From the NCBI GenBank assembly GCA_965153355.1, contig OZ231126.1, forward strand, positions 5,084,001 through 5,148,000: DNA of 64,000 nucleotides, given 5' to 3'. Shown here piece after piece: positions 32,791 through 56,255 of the stretch (its first letter is position 1; the number at the start of each line of letters is the position of its first letter). Under the pieces are notes generated by a model. That model did no database searches, had not been told where the DNA came from, and was given only the letters and a program-made list of their open reading frames with translations. The stretch is from Flaccisagitta enflata (taxonomy: Eukaryota > Chaetognatha > Sagittoidea > Aphragmophora). The translations under genes were made by a program, and so were the position numbers.

Positions 32791-33429
32791 CTACCTACAG
32801 TTTTGATTCGAGCACCCGTTAGTCAGGTGAGATAAAACTGACCAGTCGTAACAAAACAGGGCCAGATAAACGACTGCTCCTGTCGCCTTTCGATGGGCAG
32901 GGGCAGCTATCAAGTAGGCCAAAGGAATACTCAATTTTACTGTAAGGCCCACAAGATTCCTTTTGTATTGGAGTTACTGCCCCTGCCCAAACGCACGCAG
33001 CTATTAAGATGGCCTTAGTTCATCGATGAGTCCATTGAACGTATGACAGACTAAGAATTGACAAATTATTGAGAAACGGACAAACGGACTGACCGTAAAA
33101 TTGGTCGATGTTAATAAAAACAAAATGTCCATCAATGTCATTGATCGTCACGCGACTGAAAATCAAAACCGGATGTACACGGTCGCCACAGTCGCGTTAG
33201 CGTGGGCAGGATCATCGATGGAAAGGGTAACTCAAGCATTGGAAATGGAACCATGAATTATATCAAATGAGCACAAAAGCGTTAGGATGGGCAGGGTGTT
33301 TCATGGAAGAGGTCATTTAGGCATCGGAGATAAGACCATCTGGTATATGAGTTTTTAATCGTGTTCAAAAACAGAAACACAGTTAAGAACAAAACATCAT
33401 TCAACTAAAACAATTGACAATCAAGGAGC

Positions 33430-33645
33430 TACAGTCGTGAGAACAAGTTACGCGGGGTCACATTATCGTTGCAGACGGGTGGGCAGGGGCATCCAACCCC
33501 CATCTATATCCCATGCCCCCACACATACACACAAACCATCGAAAACGCTCATTTTCACACTTTTCGACTCTTGTCCACAGACAGACCAACCAACCAACGG
33601 ACAGACGGACAAAGCCTCTTATAGAGTTGCGTGTCCGCGACTAAA
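33430..33645 (+). mobile_element. GTCGCG-family element
   Basis: GTTACGCGGGGTCACATTAT head variant, GACGGGTGGGCAGGGGCATC, CTTATAGAGTTGCGTGTCCG and CGACTAAAAA tail. The stem has one mismatch (GTTGCG/CGCGAC). Confidence 0.8.
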
Positions 33646-34009
33646 AAGTAAGAGTGGCTTGTTCAAAATAGCGTCGTCTTTGTGTGAATGAATAACAGAC
33701 GGACGGATAAAGGGACGAACGGACGCGGACGGATAAATGGTCAGGCGAATCTGGGTATTAACTATAACTCCCGGGCACGCGATCAGATGTCATATCAGAA
33801 GTAAAATCGGCGATCAAAAACCATGACAGTTTTTATATGAAATGACGTCGTTGAAATTTAACCATTTTGTGATTCATTGTTAAGCTTTTATAAATTTTTT
33901 CTGGGTTTTCAAGGGTTTTGAAATTTTGTCCAGTTTCCACCCAAAAGCGGGAGATGATTAAGACGATGATGATGATCATACTGACGATGACGACGACGAC
34001 GAAGACGAC

Positions 34010-34219
34010 GACTATGAGGAGGAGGAGGAGGTTGAGGAGGAGGAGGAGGAGGAGGAGGAGGAGGAGGAGGAGGAGGAGGAGGAGGCTGAGGAGGAGGAGG
34101 AGGAGGAGGAGAACAACGTCTTGGGTCGCTAAAACGGAGGAAAAAGTGTTATTGTCCGGCTTCAACCCATATTCACGGAGGAACCGAGTTCGCGGCATTC
34201 AGAGGCTTTCCCGAAATCT

Positions 34220-34293
<74 letters not shown>

Positions 34294-34300
34294 TGTCCTT
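34010..34300 (+). repeat. (GGA)n and (CGT)n
   Basis: (GAG)n 34016-34110, then (CGT)n 34219-34292. 33645-34010 holds nothing recognised. Confidence 0.93.
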
Positions 34301-34383
34301 GCCATCGTTTCCATCGTTGTAATTTTCGACGCCGTCGTTGTCGTGAATGGCCGTCGTATTTCAATCTGTTCGCATTGTTTTTG

Positions 34384-34612
34384 GTTTGTTTTTTTTGTTT
34401 GTTTGTTTTTTTTTTTTTTTTTTTTTTGTTTTTTTGTTTTGTTTTTTTCGTTTTTTTTTCTTTTTGTATCTTATTATTGTTGTTTTTTTTTTTTTGTTTT
34501 TTTTCTTTTGTTGTTTTTTGTTTGTTTGTTTTTTTTTGTTTTGTTTTTTTTTTTTTTTTGCTTCAAAACCAGGAATCATCTAAGTTTCAAGCTACATGAT
34601 CGTCTTCGTCAT

Positions 34613-34646
<34 letters not shown>

Positions 34647-34965
34647 GCCGCCGCCGTTGTCGTCGCCGTTGTCGTCGCCGTTGTCGTCGCCATTATCGTC
34701 GTAGTCATCGTCGTCGTCGTTGCCATCGTTTCCATCGTTTCCATCGTCGTAATTATCGTCGCCGTCGTCGTCCTGGTTGGCCGTCGTCATTCGATCTGAT
34801 CTCATTGTGTTTTTGCTTCAAAACCAGAAATCATCTAAGTCGTCGTCGTCGTCGTCGTGTGCATCGTTGTCGTCGTCGTGTGCATCGTTGTCGTCGTCGT
34901 CGTCGTCGTCGTTTGCATCGTCTTCGTCGTCGTCGTTGGCATCGTCGTCATCACCTCTTTCGTCA
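34384..34965 (+). repeat. poly-T/TTTG block and degenerate (CGT)n
   Basis: T-rich 34384-34560, then CGT/CGC repeats 34600-34770 and 34838-34965. TTGCTTCAAAACCAGRAATC ATCTAAG occurs before each CGT block (34558 and 34813), so this is a direct duplication of about 260 bases. Confidence 0.85.
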
Positions 34966-35074
34966 TTTTCGTTATGTATTCCCCAACGATTGTTCGATTT
35001 TAGAACCCCCATCTGCTCCCAACCCCCGAACCTGGCCTCTTCTGGCTTTCCAGTCAGTGCAGTGTGTGCATATG

Positions 35075-35075
<1 letters not shown>

Positions 35076-35172
<97 letters not shown>

Positions 35173-35202
35173 AGTCTGTCTGTCTGTCTGTCTGTGTGCC
35201 TA
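35076..35202 (+). repeat. (GT)n then (CTGT)n
   Basis: GT 35082-35134, CTGT 35136-35200. 35515-36475 holds no recognised gene. Confidence 0.95.
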
Positions 35203-35315
35203 CTCTTCCCTCTTTACCACCAGAATCAGAGAGTGACAGTTGAGCTTCACTGAACTGGACTTAAAACCCAAGTTTTAAAAGATTATATCACTGCCATGGT
35301 TATTTTTTTTTCTTT

Positions 35316-35512
35316 TTAGTTGCGGACACGCAACTCTATAAGAGGCTTTGTCCGTCCGTGGGTTGGTTGGTCCGTGGACATGAGTCGAAAAGTGAGGAAA
35401 TGAGCGTTTTAGATGCTTTTTGTGCATGTGAGTGGGGGACTTGTGGTGTGGATTGGGGTTGGATGCCCCTGCCCACCCGTCCGCAACGATATTGTGACCC
35501 AGCGTCACTTGT
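35316..35512 (-). mobile_element. GTCGCG-family element
   Basis: Minus orientation: TTTTTAGTTGCGGACACGCA at 35315, CCCTGCCCACCCGTCCGCAA, GTGACCCAGCGTCACTTGTT. Confidence 0.82.
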
Positions 35513-36479
35513 TAATGCTTTAAAGGTAAGTATGCGTAAAAAGCGAGTGCGCACTAGAAAGGTACGGTTATATCCTGTATATATCCTTGTCCCGATGCGT
35601 CGTGTCCGCCCCCTGCAACTATCAACACAGGACCCGAGGGTATGCGTCTCCAAGGAAATTCTAAAACTTATCGTGACTGAAATCTGATTGTATTTAACCA
35701 AAGCTAGAATTTTCTGTGGCGTGCATCCGATTCTCCATGTAACCATATTCTCTGATTCTCTAAGGTCCTTTGTATAATAATACAAAGCAGGACCCCTGAT
35801 TTTGTCTGATATTTAGTACCGCATTTTACAACAAAATCGTTTCAAATTGACCATTTGAAAAGCGACAAAAAATTCCTTTTATTGTGATTGTGGCGGTTTC
35901 AGACCATTTTTCTCTTTTTATTTTTGACCTCTTTAGATTTTGCTCTTGTTATCTTTTCCTTTTGTTAGTCGCGTTAACTCCCCCCCCCCCCCCGCCGGTT
36001 CGTCGATCTGTCTTTTTAGACGCTTTGAGAACTTCCTTTGCTACTCTGTCTTTTCATCTGATCGTCCATCTTTCTCTCCAAAAAGTCCAAATATGTCATA
36101 TATTAAGCGTCAAATTTGATACAAGCAGAGACTTAATCCTGAGGCGTCGTTCCCCCATCGGGCTTTGTTCTCCTTCCTCTCCTCCCTCTTTCTTCTTTTT
36201 ATCTCATGCAAGATACTCAAAAGTGTCTCTCTGTCGGTCAATCGGTCCGTTGGTCACACTTTTGTTTTAGGCGTTCACGGCCCGTTCCTCCACACGCGAT
36301 CATTCTTTGACCTAATTCTTTTTTTCCCTTTTTTTCTTTTTTTCTCTTCTTTTCTTTTCTCTTCCTTTTCTCCTCAAGGCCGATGATTGAAACGAACTCA
36401 AACTTTGTAAACAAAATAGAATCTCAGCATCCCGATATTTAATTTTAACGAAAAAAATGTAAATAACTCAACCTTAAAA

Positions 36480-47961
<11,482 letters not shown>

Positions 47962-48548
47962 TTATATTATCTATCTATATCGGGCCTTCAGGGCTGTCCT
48001 AAGTTGAAAGCTGAGGCATTGCAAGCAAGAGTTTGTGAAAAAAAAGTTGTAATCAACATCAGATACAAACAAGCAAAGGATTTGAAGAGGAAAAATTACA
48101 AAAGTGACTTTGAGTAATTTCATAGATTGAATGATACCACATGATTGCTATGAAAACAGTGAATAGAAAAGGATGCAAATAATCAATAATGACATCGATA
48201 GATTTGAGTCAGCGTTATTCAATGAGATAAAGGAGGAATGAACAAGAGACAGTTTGATTTTGAAGAATATAGAAGGCAGTCCATGATACAGAGAAGATTC
48301 CAAATGGCAGCCGCATTAGACAATGATGGAATCCAGCCTTTATGAAAAAATAGACAAATCAGTTGTTAGCAGCTCCTTCTTTTGTAGTACTGTGTATCTA
48401 GATATCTTTATTCAAAATCAGTCCTTAATCAAGCTAACATACCTGATGAACTTGCAGTTTGCGGTTTGGAGGCACCAGTGTCATAATTTTGATCATTTAC
48501 ATTCCAAATACAAATCCATTATCCAAATGTTTAAACCTGCAGAGATCA

Positions 48549-49208
48549 TTGTATAGTAGCTTGTACCTAAATGACTAAAAGCAATAAAATCAGAATTCTA
48601 CAAGTAGTTCTAGTTGTGGGGCTGTCTTGGGCTTCTAATGGCATCACTTTTGGTCTGAAAAATTTGCATCTTGCTGTCCGCGCCTTACCTTGAATTTTCC
48701 TTCAGCCTATGGGAAACCAAAAATTTCAAAGTGCTTAAATCTCTGTTTTGACTGCAGATTTGAAATCTGCAGAAAAAACTGTTAATTGAAAGTGCTTTCC
48801 TTTTTTCAATATTCCTTCGGGATCATAGTCAAAATTCATCTTAAAGATATAAAAAAAAGGTAAGTTTGGCGATTTTACATATAAATAAAAGAGAAAGGTA
48901 AGTTTTGCAAACTTTGACACTTATTTTGAGCACCTTCTAGTTGGAATATTGAAAAAAGGAAAGCACTTTCAATTAACAGTTTTTTCTGCAGATTTCAAAT
49001 CTGCAGTCAAAACAGAGATTTAAGCACTTTGAAATTTTTGGTTTCCCATAGGCTGAAGGAAAATTCAAGGTAAGGCGCGGACAGCAAGATGCAATTTTTT
49101 CAGACCAAAAGTGATGTCATTGGAAGCCCAAGACAGCCCCACAATAAGAACTACTTGTGGAGTTCTGATTTTATTGTTTATTGTCATTTCAGTACAAGCT
49201 ATTGTATA
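48549..49208. mobile_element. 660-bp palindromic MITE
   Basis: Arms of about 270 bases: TTGTATAGTAGCTTGTAC, GGGGCTGTCTTGGGCTTC, CTGACTGCAGATTTGAAATC-like and AAAGTGCTTTCCTTTTTTC occur and are repeated inverted to 49208. Only about 100 bases of loop. Between the BPI-like and the NACHT-kelch genes. Confidence 0.9.
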
Positions 49209-49287
49209 GCCTTTGTTGAGTGCTAGGTTGATTAGGTTTTGTGTCGCTTCCAATAGTGGTTAAAATCCTACTAAGAGAGAGAGAAAA

Positions 49288-49808
49288 ATAGTCGCAAAAG
49301 CGTTAGATGGTCAGCGGTACCCGTGCCCTGCCTAAGTAGGTTGTGCTTGAAGTTGAGGGGGAGCAGGGCGGCGGCCCCGAAGGGGTCGATGATGTATGCT
49401 TTCACACATATGGGGGATTTTCTCCTCCTTCTCCTCCTCCTTCTTCTCCTCCATCCCTCCCCCTCAAATCCCAGTCTCGAGGCCCAAATTACAGTCTCAA
49501 GGCCCAAATCCCAGCCTCAAGGCCCAAATCCTAGCCTCAAGGCCCAAATCCTAGCCTGGAGGCTGAGATTTGGGATTCAAGACTGAAATCAGGGCCTCCA
49601 GGCTAGAATTTAGGCCATGAGGCTAGGATTTGGGCCTTGAGGCTGGGATTTGGACCTCAAGACTGGGATTTGGGCCTCAAGACTGGAATTTGGGCCTTGA
49701 GACTGGGATTTGAGGGGGGGACGTAGAAGAAGGAGAAGGAGAAGGAGGAGAAAATCCCCCATATGTGTGAAAGCATGGGTCATCAACCCCTTCGAGGCCG
49801 CTGCCCAA
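49288..49808. mobile_element. foldback element with minisatellite core (copy 3)
   Basis: Head AGTCGCAAAAGCGTTAGATG GTCAGCGGTACC; arms GGCGGCCCCGAAGGGGTCGA with CATATGGGGGATTTTCTCCT, inverted at 49745-49803. The core AGGCCCAAATCCCAGCCTCA flips to its reverse complement halfway, giving a near-palindromic core. Confidence 0.82.
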
Positions 49809-49832
49809 AAAAAAACTAGTCATCCAAGGATC

Positions 49833-50328
49833 GCACATGGTCAGCGGTACCCGATGCCCTGCTGAGTGATCCAGTGAAGAAGTGGAGAGAGAGCAGGGCA
49901 GCGGCCCCAAAGGGCCGATGTCCTGTAGAACACAGGGGGGAATTTTGAGACGTCTGTCCATCCTGAGGGGGCTCTAGATGGCTGATTTTTGCCACTGAAG
50001 GCATATCTGAGGGTTGGAGAGCATAATTAAGGCTTGGAGAGCAGATTTGAGGTTTGGCGGGCTGGTTTTAAGCTTGGAGGGCTAATTGAAGGTCTGGAGG
50101 GCAGATTTGAGGTCTGGGAGGTAGATTTAGGGCATGGGAGGGGGCTGATTTGAAGCCAAGAGGGCTGATTTTAGGCCTGGAGGGTTAAATTGAGTCCTGG
50201 GAGAGCTAATTTGAGGCCTTGATGGTCAACGGGGGGGGACGGAAGGATGGAAGGACGGACGGACGGACAGACGTCTCAAAATTCCCCCCTGTGTTCTACA
50301 GGACATCGGCCCTTTGGGGCCGCTGCCC

Positions 50329-50332
<4 letters not shown>
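49833..50332. mobile_element. foldback element with minisatellite core (copy 4)
   Basis: Head GGTCAGCGGTACCCGATGCC; arms GCAGCGGCCCCAAAGGGCCG ATGTCCTGTAGAACACAGGG, inverted at 50275-50330. The core GGCTTGGAGGGCAGATTTGA is in one orientation. Immediately followed by (GA)n. Confidence 0.82.
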
Positions 50333-50398
<66 letters not shown>

Positions 50399-50412
50399 GA
50401 CAGACAGACAGA
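50333..50412 (+). repeat. (GA)n then (GACA)n
   Basis: Directly after foldback copy 4; 180 bases from the stop of the kelch exon. Confidence 0.94.
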
Positions 50413-50594
50413 CAGAGAGTATCATGCTAGCCCACGGGCAATGTATCCGGCTAAGTCAAGTTGAATTTCATACTTACCAATTGTATGAGATGGCAAAATT
50501 TGAAGATTAAGTCAAAGTGATGTTCCCAATTATACAGGTGTGATTACTGACATCAGTGGCATGTTATCAACCACGACTGCCATCTTGGTTCCTT

Positions 50595-51673
50595 CTAACT
50601 TGGAATATCGATCTCAAGCAAGTGGTTGGGATGGTAGTTATCTAATTTGTCAATATAACCGCCGATGCAAATGATTTTGGAAACTCGATTTTCCTTCTCA
50701 ACTGTAACGGCTCTGTGATTCCACAATCCGCCGCCTTTTCCACAAAACTCCCCAGGAAGACTTTGGTCTTCGACCCACGTGGAATCTCGGGCGTTGAAAA
50801 TCATCACCTTGTTAGACACGTGTTTATCATATTCTCCACCTCCTAACAACAAGAGTTGAAAAGGCGGAAGAGCTGTCAATGACTGTGCTTCTGCGTTATG
50901 TTTCAGACCAAAATCGTGCAACTCTGACCACTGACTTGTTAGCATGTCCAAAACATGAAAGTCATTCATACAGGTTCCGCTAAAGCCACCATGAATGAAA
51001 ACTTTCGACCAAAGCCTTGTGACACCCATCAAAGTGCGTGGTTTTGGTCGAGATCCAGCAGTGGGAAAATTTGTATACTTCCTCTCACTCATATTGAATT
51101 TGACAATCTGATTGGTTCGAACAAGGAGTTCATTGAGTTTGATTGAATCTCCCCCTTGAATGAATTCGCTCCCAAGATACTGTGCTCTCATACCAAATCC
51201 TAAGTAAATGTCATCTTTGTACATCCACGCGGTATGGAGGAACCTTGGTGTGGGTAACGCGCCTTCAATCTTAACCTTTTCAAAGATGCCCTCTGAGTTG
51301 AGAGTGAAAAGCTCGTTGGTCATCTGATGTGGTTCTGAGGCATAAGTAGAATTTTTTCCACCAGAAATGTAAATGACATCATCCACAATGACACTTGCAG
51401 TTCTATTTGAGAAAGAAGGAATCTGCCCTTGAGCTGGAATTGATGACCAAGTCTTTGTCTCTATATTGTAAACATGAATCATGCTACTCGGGAGGAGAGA
51501 CCAACTTCCATCCTCTTGTCTCTGCATGCCTCCCCAAACAAAAATTTGATTTTTGATGCGTTGGGCAATGAATCCTTCACCACCTGGAAATCCAACTGTT
51601 GAATTCCATTTGGCATTGAGGGTGGCTGGAGAAGGGACGAGTTGAGGTGGAGGAAGAGGAGACTGGATCAAAC
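50595..51673 (-). CDS. exon 2 of HEPN-NACHT-kelch gene: kelch domain
   Basis: 359 codons after a phase-1 acceptor, ending at TAG (50597-50595). Six or so kelch-type strands with Gly-Gly pairs (VWGGM, ISGGK, HGGF, LGGGE, IGGY) followed by W/Y positions (KTWSSIP, SQWSELHD, STWVEDQ), consistent with one beta-propeller. Confidence 0.85.
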
Positions 51674-54600
51674 CTGTGGAGAGAAAAAGAGGATGATTAA
51701 GGATTCTATTTCATAATAACAATAAATTCATTAAGCCAGGTTGCAAATGTTCAGACAACATGCATGAATAAGCCTACTCCTGCTTACCTCGCATTTGAGG
51801 TTTCCCGTAGTGAATGACCATTGAGCCTTTGTTGACATGTTTTCTACTGTGTGGTAACTTTGACAAAATTGATCCAGTGGCAGGCAAACAGAAAGCTATA
51901 AAGTCTTTGCCTTTAGCGAGAAATGGGTAGATGGAAAAAGGCTTGACATCAGGCCAGTTTATGGAGGTATTACCAAGCAATTTCTGCTCAAACAGTCTCC
52001 TCACTCTTTGCTTGAGTTCAGCGGGCAATTGACAAATTTCACAATTCTCTTTCACATGTTGGTACATTGCCGCAAAAAGGTTTGTTGATAAAGATTTCTT
52101 CAATCTTTTGTCCAAGTAAAAACCTTTTTGATCAACTAACTGAATGAAAGTCTGAATAACATTGGTGAGCAGTGATTCCTCATCTGACAGATTCATGCTT
52201 GTCTCAATCGCTTCACAGACCATTTGGACGAGTCTCCATTCATCTGCGGAGATGCAACTACCCAAAACCTGTTGGATGACATTGACAACCTTCTGTTGTG
52301 AGGATGATCTGTTGTCATGCCTTCGGATTAGAGCCAATGAACAACGAAAGACAGAGAGATGTGCATCTTTTAGACGACCCTCTTTGGTTTGGGTCTTCAT
52401 TGTGGAGGTGGTCTGACTAGCATACAGAGAGACAACCAGTTCTCTGAAACTTCGGTGGAAAAATTGAAACATCCAGACAGATCCAATGAGCTTCCTTTCA
52501 AAGAAATCCAAACAAAGAAGAAACTCAATTTCCTTGTCACATAAGCCAAGATTTTTCAGTGTTTTCCTCAAGCTAAGTTCTTCCAGATTCTGGAATCCTA
52601 TGAGGGAGTTACCATTGCAAATGAAGATGGTGTGACCCAATTTGACAAGAAGTTCTTTTTTCTCTTGAAACATTGTCAAAGGATCCATCAGCATAAGTTC
52701 TTCCTTTTCCTTGCAAAGAGAGCGCTGTTTTTCAGGAGAGAGACAAGTGTCAATCTCTATCTCGATGGATTTGAGCAGTGCAGCTTTTACATTCATAGCC
52801 AGTATAGCTTCAAAGATTTCTAATTCGTCTTTGAAGGTGCCATGGAAGTTGTCCTCATCAAACAAGCGGCAAATCATTGCCCCATTGATTGGAATGGAGA
52901 ACACTGATTTGATGATCTCATTTCCATGCCAAACTTGCAGGAGTGAGGATCGTTTTGTGGCTGCATTTTTGCCGGTGAATGGGAATTTCTCCATGAATAG
53001 CTCACACTGCCGGAGATTGAGGTTGTTCATTGCAAATTCCACTCTGGTTGTGTTGATCTGATCCAAAATCTGTTTCCCCTCATTGCGGGTCAAGATCAAA
53101 AACACACTCTTTGGAAAAAGTTGTTCATTTCTCTCCAGGAACTGTTGGGTTAAATGATGGGACGGGGACTCATCAAGTCCATCCAACATCCACAAGACTC
53201 TCTCCTGACATGTTCGAAACATTTCTTTGATCTTCTCAAGCTGCTCTTCGGAGTATAAAGATTCCAAAAAGGGATACTGCAACAACAGATTTTCAAAGAG
53301 GCTTTTTGTCATGTCAAGACGCTTGACATCCAGGCGTACAACTGCATAGAACTGATGGAGGCACTTGCCTTGGCCCCATCGATGCATTAGCTTTTTTGCT
53401 GCTGTGGTTTTTCCTCTTCCTCCAGCAGCAGTGATCAGAATTTTGAGATTCCCTCTTTTAATTTCACTTTCAATAGCATCACACATCTCATTAAACAAAA
53501 TTTGGATATAGTCCATGCTGGATGTTGAAGAAGAATCTGAAGAATCTGAAGAATCAGACTGGTAGCCAGAAGCTACACGAGCCATCATTGGATCTAACAG
53601 CTCAGCGTACTCTTTATCTGGTTCTTTTGCAATGGAATCTTGTTTTTCAGTAGACTCTTCACTTGGTATTTTTGCAACATATTCAAATTGCAAAGGTGTT
53701 TTTGGAGTTTCCCCCTCATCCAAAATGTTTTGATTGGACAAATCAGCTACAAGATCATCTGAACTTTCATCATTTCTGTCAGCCCCATCCTGATTATGCT
53801 TCCTACTTTTTACCTCAGGCAACACTCTTTGCATAGACTGATTGAGTACAGTTTCCTCCAGATCCATAAAAAAGGATGAGGCTGGTATAGGGATGCTTGA
53901 TAAATTTCTTCTCACATGTTCTTTTAAGTGGTTGGCAAATTCGTTCCCTATTTCTTGCATATTTGTTTGAGGAGTGGTCAAACTAAGTCCAGTTTCCATG
54001 GCATTTTGAATAGCTTCCAACTTTTGATTCAGCAGGGCAAGCTCATTGTGTGTATCTAGCTGAATGTGTTCTAGCTTTTCCACCATTTGGCCAATGGCCG
54101 GGTCCTTAGAGGGACTGCGCTTGGCATTTTGAATTGCTTCCAATTTTAGATTCAGCAGGGCAAGCTCATTGTGTGCCTCTAAATGAATTTGTTCAAGTTT
54201 TTCGACCATTTCACCAAGGGCCTGGTCCTGAATGGTACTGTTCGTGGCATTGTGTATAGCTTCCAACTTTTGATTCAGCAAGGAAAGATCATTGTGTGTA
54301 TCTTGCTGAATGTGGTTAAGCTTTTCAACCATTTCACCAATGGCAGGGTCCTGAAAGGGACTGTTCTTTGCATTTTGTATAGCTTCCAACTTTTGATTCA
54401 GCAGGGAAAGATCATTGTGTGTATCATGCTGAATATGGTCTAGCTTTTCAACCATTTCAGCAATGACCGGGTTCTGAATGGGACTGTTCTTGGTATTTTG
54501 AATAGCTTCTAACTTTTGATTCAGCAGGACAAGCTCATTGTGTGTATCTAGCTGAATGTGTTCTAGCTTTTCAATCATTTCGCCAATGACTGGGTCCTGA

Positions 54601-55334
54601 ATAGGACTGTTCTTGACCTTTAGTAGCTTGTTGACCCATTTTTCTGAGACATGGGCTTTTGATGCAAACAAGTCTCGCAAAATTCGAAATAGTTGAGAAA
54701 ATCCATCTTCATACTCTGGTAGGGACATTTCCATCTTGGTTCCATGGGCATTGGCATTTCTCAGCTCTTTCAAAGGCTTAAATATTTCCTTCTCGGGGTC
54801 TTCAGCCAACTTTTCCAGAACATATGCAATACATGTTATGTCTAATCCGGAGAATGTAAAGATCTTGTGACCTTCGTGTTCTACTTTTTGATGTTTGTTG
54901 AAAAACCAGTATTTTTTGTTGCGGACACACAACTCTATAAGAGGCTTTGTCCGTCCGTCAGTCCGTTGGTCCGTCATGGTGATGGAGTTGAAAATGATTG
55001 TTTTCGATACTTTTTGTGTAAGTTTGAGTGTTGGAGGTGGGTTGGGGTGTGGATTGGAGTTGGATGCCCCTGCCCACCCGTCTGCAATGATATTGTGACC
55101 CCGCGTCACTTGTTTCATGTAGGACTCATTGGCCTTGTGCCATTGAATCCATAAATTGCCATCAACCCATGGCTTGCTGAAGACCTTCTCCAATAGCACA
55201 ATGACATAATCCTGGCCTATCAGTGAAGAGAGACTTATGGCGATGTTCCATCTCATCAAAAGTTGTTGTCCCTCGTCAAAGATGTTTGGGTTCAGTAATG
55301 TTGCGGAGTGATGGAGCCCAGTTGTGGGCTCCAT
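50595..55334 (-). CDS. HEPN(DZIP3-like)-NACHT-kelch NLR-like protein
   Basis: Two exons (55334-51788 and 51673-50595) joined in phase 1 at CGAG|GTAAGC and CCACAG|GTTTG, about 1541 aa. I chose MEPTTGLHHSATLL as start; in-frame sequence further upstream has a stop and no ATG. Order: DZIP3-like HEPN region (about 1-225: RWNIAISLSSLIGQDYVIVL, FTFSGLDITCIAYVLEKL, LRNANAHG); five 41-aa repeats (about 240-445: EKLEHIQLDTHNELVLLNQK); acidic linker; NACHT with P-loop GGRGKTTAAKKL (about 635) and Walker B VLWMLDGLDES (about 710); helical region; then kelch-like repeats in exon 2 (QIFVWGGM, VIYISGGKN, KVFIHGGFSG, IICIGGY). NACHT proteins are P-loop NTPases that oligomerise in innate sensing; kelch repeats would replace LRRs as the sensor. 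A 219-bp in-frame insertion (54897-55115) splits the HEPN region. Confidence 0.85.
53995..54616 (-). repeat. coding 123-bp tandem repeat, five units
   Basis: Five units of 41 codons in the NACHT-kelch gene, each with EKLEHIQ-DTHNEL-LLNQKLEAIQN. Heptad spacing suggests a coiled coil. Divergence is low, so the expansion is recent or homogenised. Confidence 0.93.
54897..55115 (-). mobile_element. short interspersed element inserted in frame in the HEPN exon
   Basis: Flanked by the 5-bp direct repeat TGTTT (54892-54896 and 55111-55115). The unit of 219 bases (73 codons) keeps the host frame open. Removing one repeat plus element joins NESYMK to HQKVEHEG, a continuous domain. The interior is the abundant GTCGCG/GTTGCG family (hairpin GTTGCGGACACACAAC at 54919-54934, CCGT tract, CCCTGCCCACCCGT). 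Confidence 0.88.
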
Positions 55335-55787
55335 CCAAAATCCAACTCTTTCTTGAATGTTCCAAAATCCAACCAAAATCCAACTCTTTCTTGAATGTTC
55401 CAAAATGATCACAGTTGCAAAAGTTACGTCATTGGAACAAAATTAATGTAGCAGGTTTGAAGTGGGATAAATGGCGGAACTACAGAGAGATAAACCAAAT
55501 GGACGATCGGCTGGGGAAGGAGGTGGGGAGGGGTGAGAAGGGATTGCTTTACTTTTAATTGTACATTCTTTCCGGTGAATCCAGTTAAGGTAGCGACAGT
55601 AATTGAACGGAATGAATCAGAAAATTTCAATTTGTAACAACCTTACTAAAAAAAAACTGACTATTAGTTTGCTGATACCCGGATATGTCAATTAAGCAAA
55701 CTTTACATGGATTTTTGAAGATGATTCAGGAAATGCTTGATTGTGTCAATCCTTCAATATTAAGAAATGTTGTTGGTTGCAGGATAA

Positions 55788-55990
55788 CCAGGCCAACACC
55801 TACGAGTTGCATGCATGACATAAATAATGTAAGCTAACTTTCATTGACATAAGATGTCTTAAAAAGACGTAAAATGACATAAAACGACAAAGTAAAGCTA
55901 AGCATTAACAATGGGCAGACCAGCATACAGAGTTTTACAGACGGACCAACGGACAGAGCGGGTCATGTAGTCGCTTGTCGGCGACTGAAC
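55788..55990 (+). mobile_element. GTCGCG-family element with AAATGACAT core
   Basis: AACCAGGCCAACACCTACGA head, short AAAATGACATAA repeats, tail GTCGCTTGTCGGCGAC. Stem: GTCGC(T)/(G)GCGAC. Confidence 0.6.
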
Positions 55991-56042
55991 ACATCATATT
56001 GATGTTTACTATCACATGCTCTTTTACCAACGCCATGGACTA

Positions 56043-56044
<2 letters not shown>

Positions 56045-56128
<84 letters not shown>
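56045..56128 (+). repeat. (CT)n microsatellite
   Basis: Pure CT upstream of the SINE-like element. 55430-55780 shows no recognised feature. Confidence 0.95.
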
Positions 56129-56134
<6 letters not shown>

Positions 56135-56255
56135 CTCTCACATTATGAAACTTACCAATAATTTATTTGTCCATCGTATGAATTGAGGCGAAAAAGGTTC
56201 CAAAGTAAAAGAACCTTCTCTACGTATCCAATAAAAAACAGTCAAGCGTTATCAA

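Noticed and set aside
34587-34805. Asp/Asn-rich minus-strand frame
   Set aside because: Antisense of degenerate (CGT)n without splice or start support.
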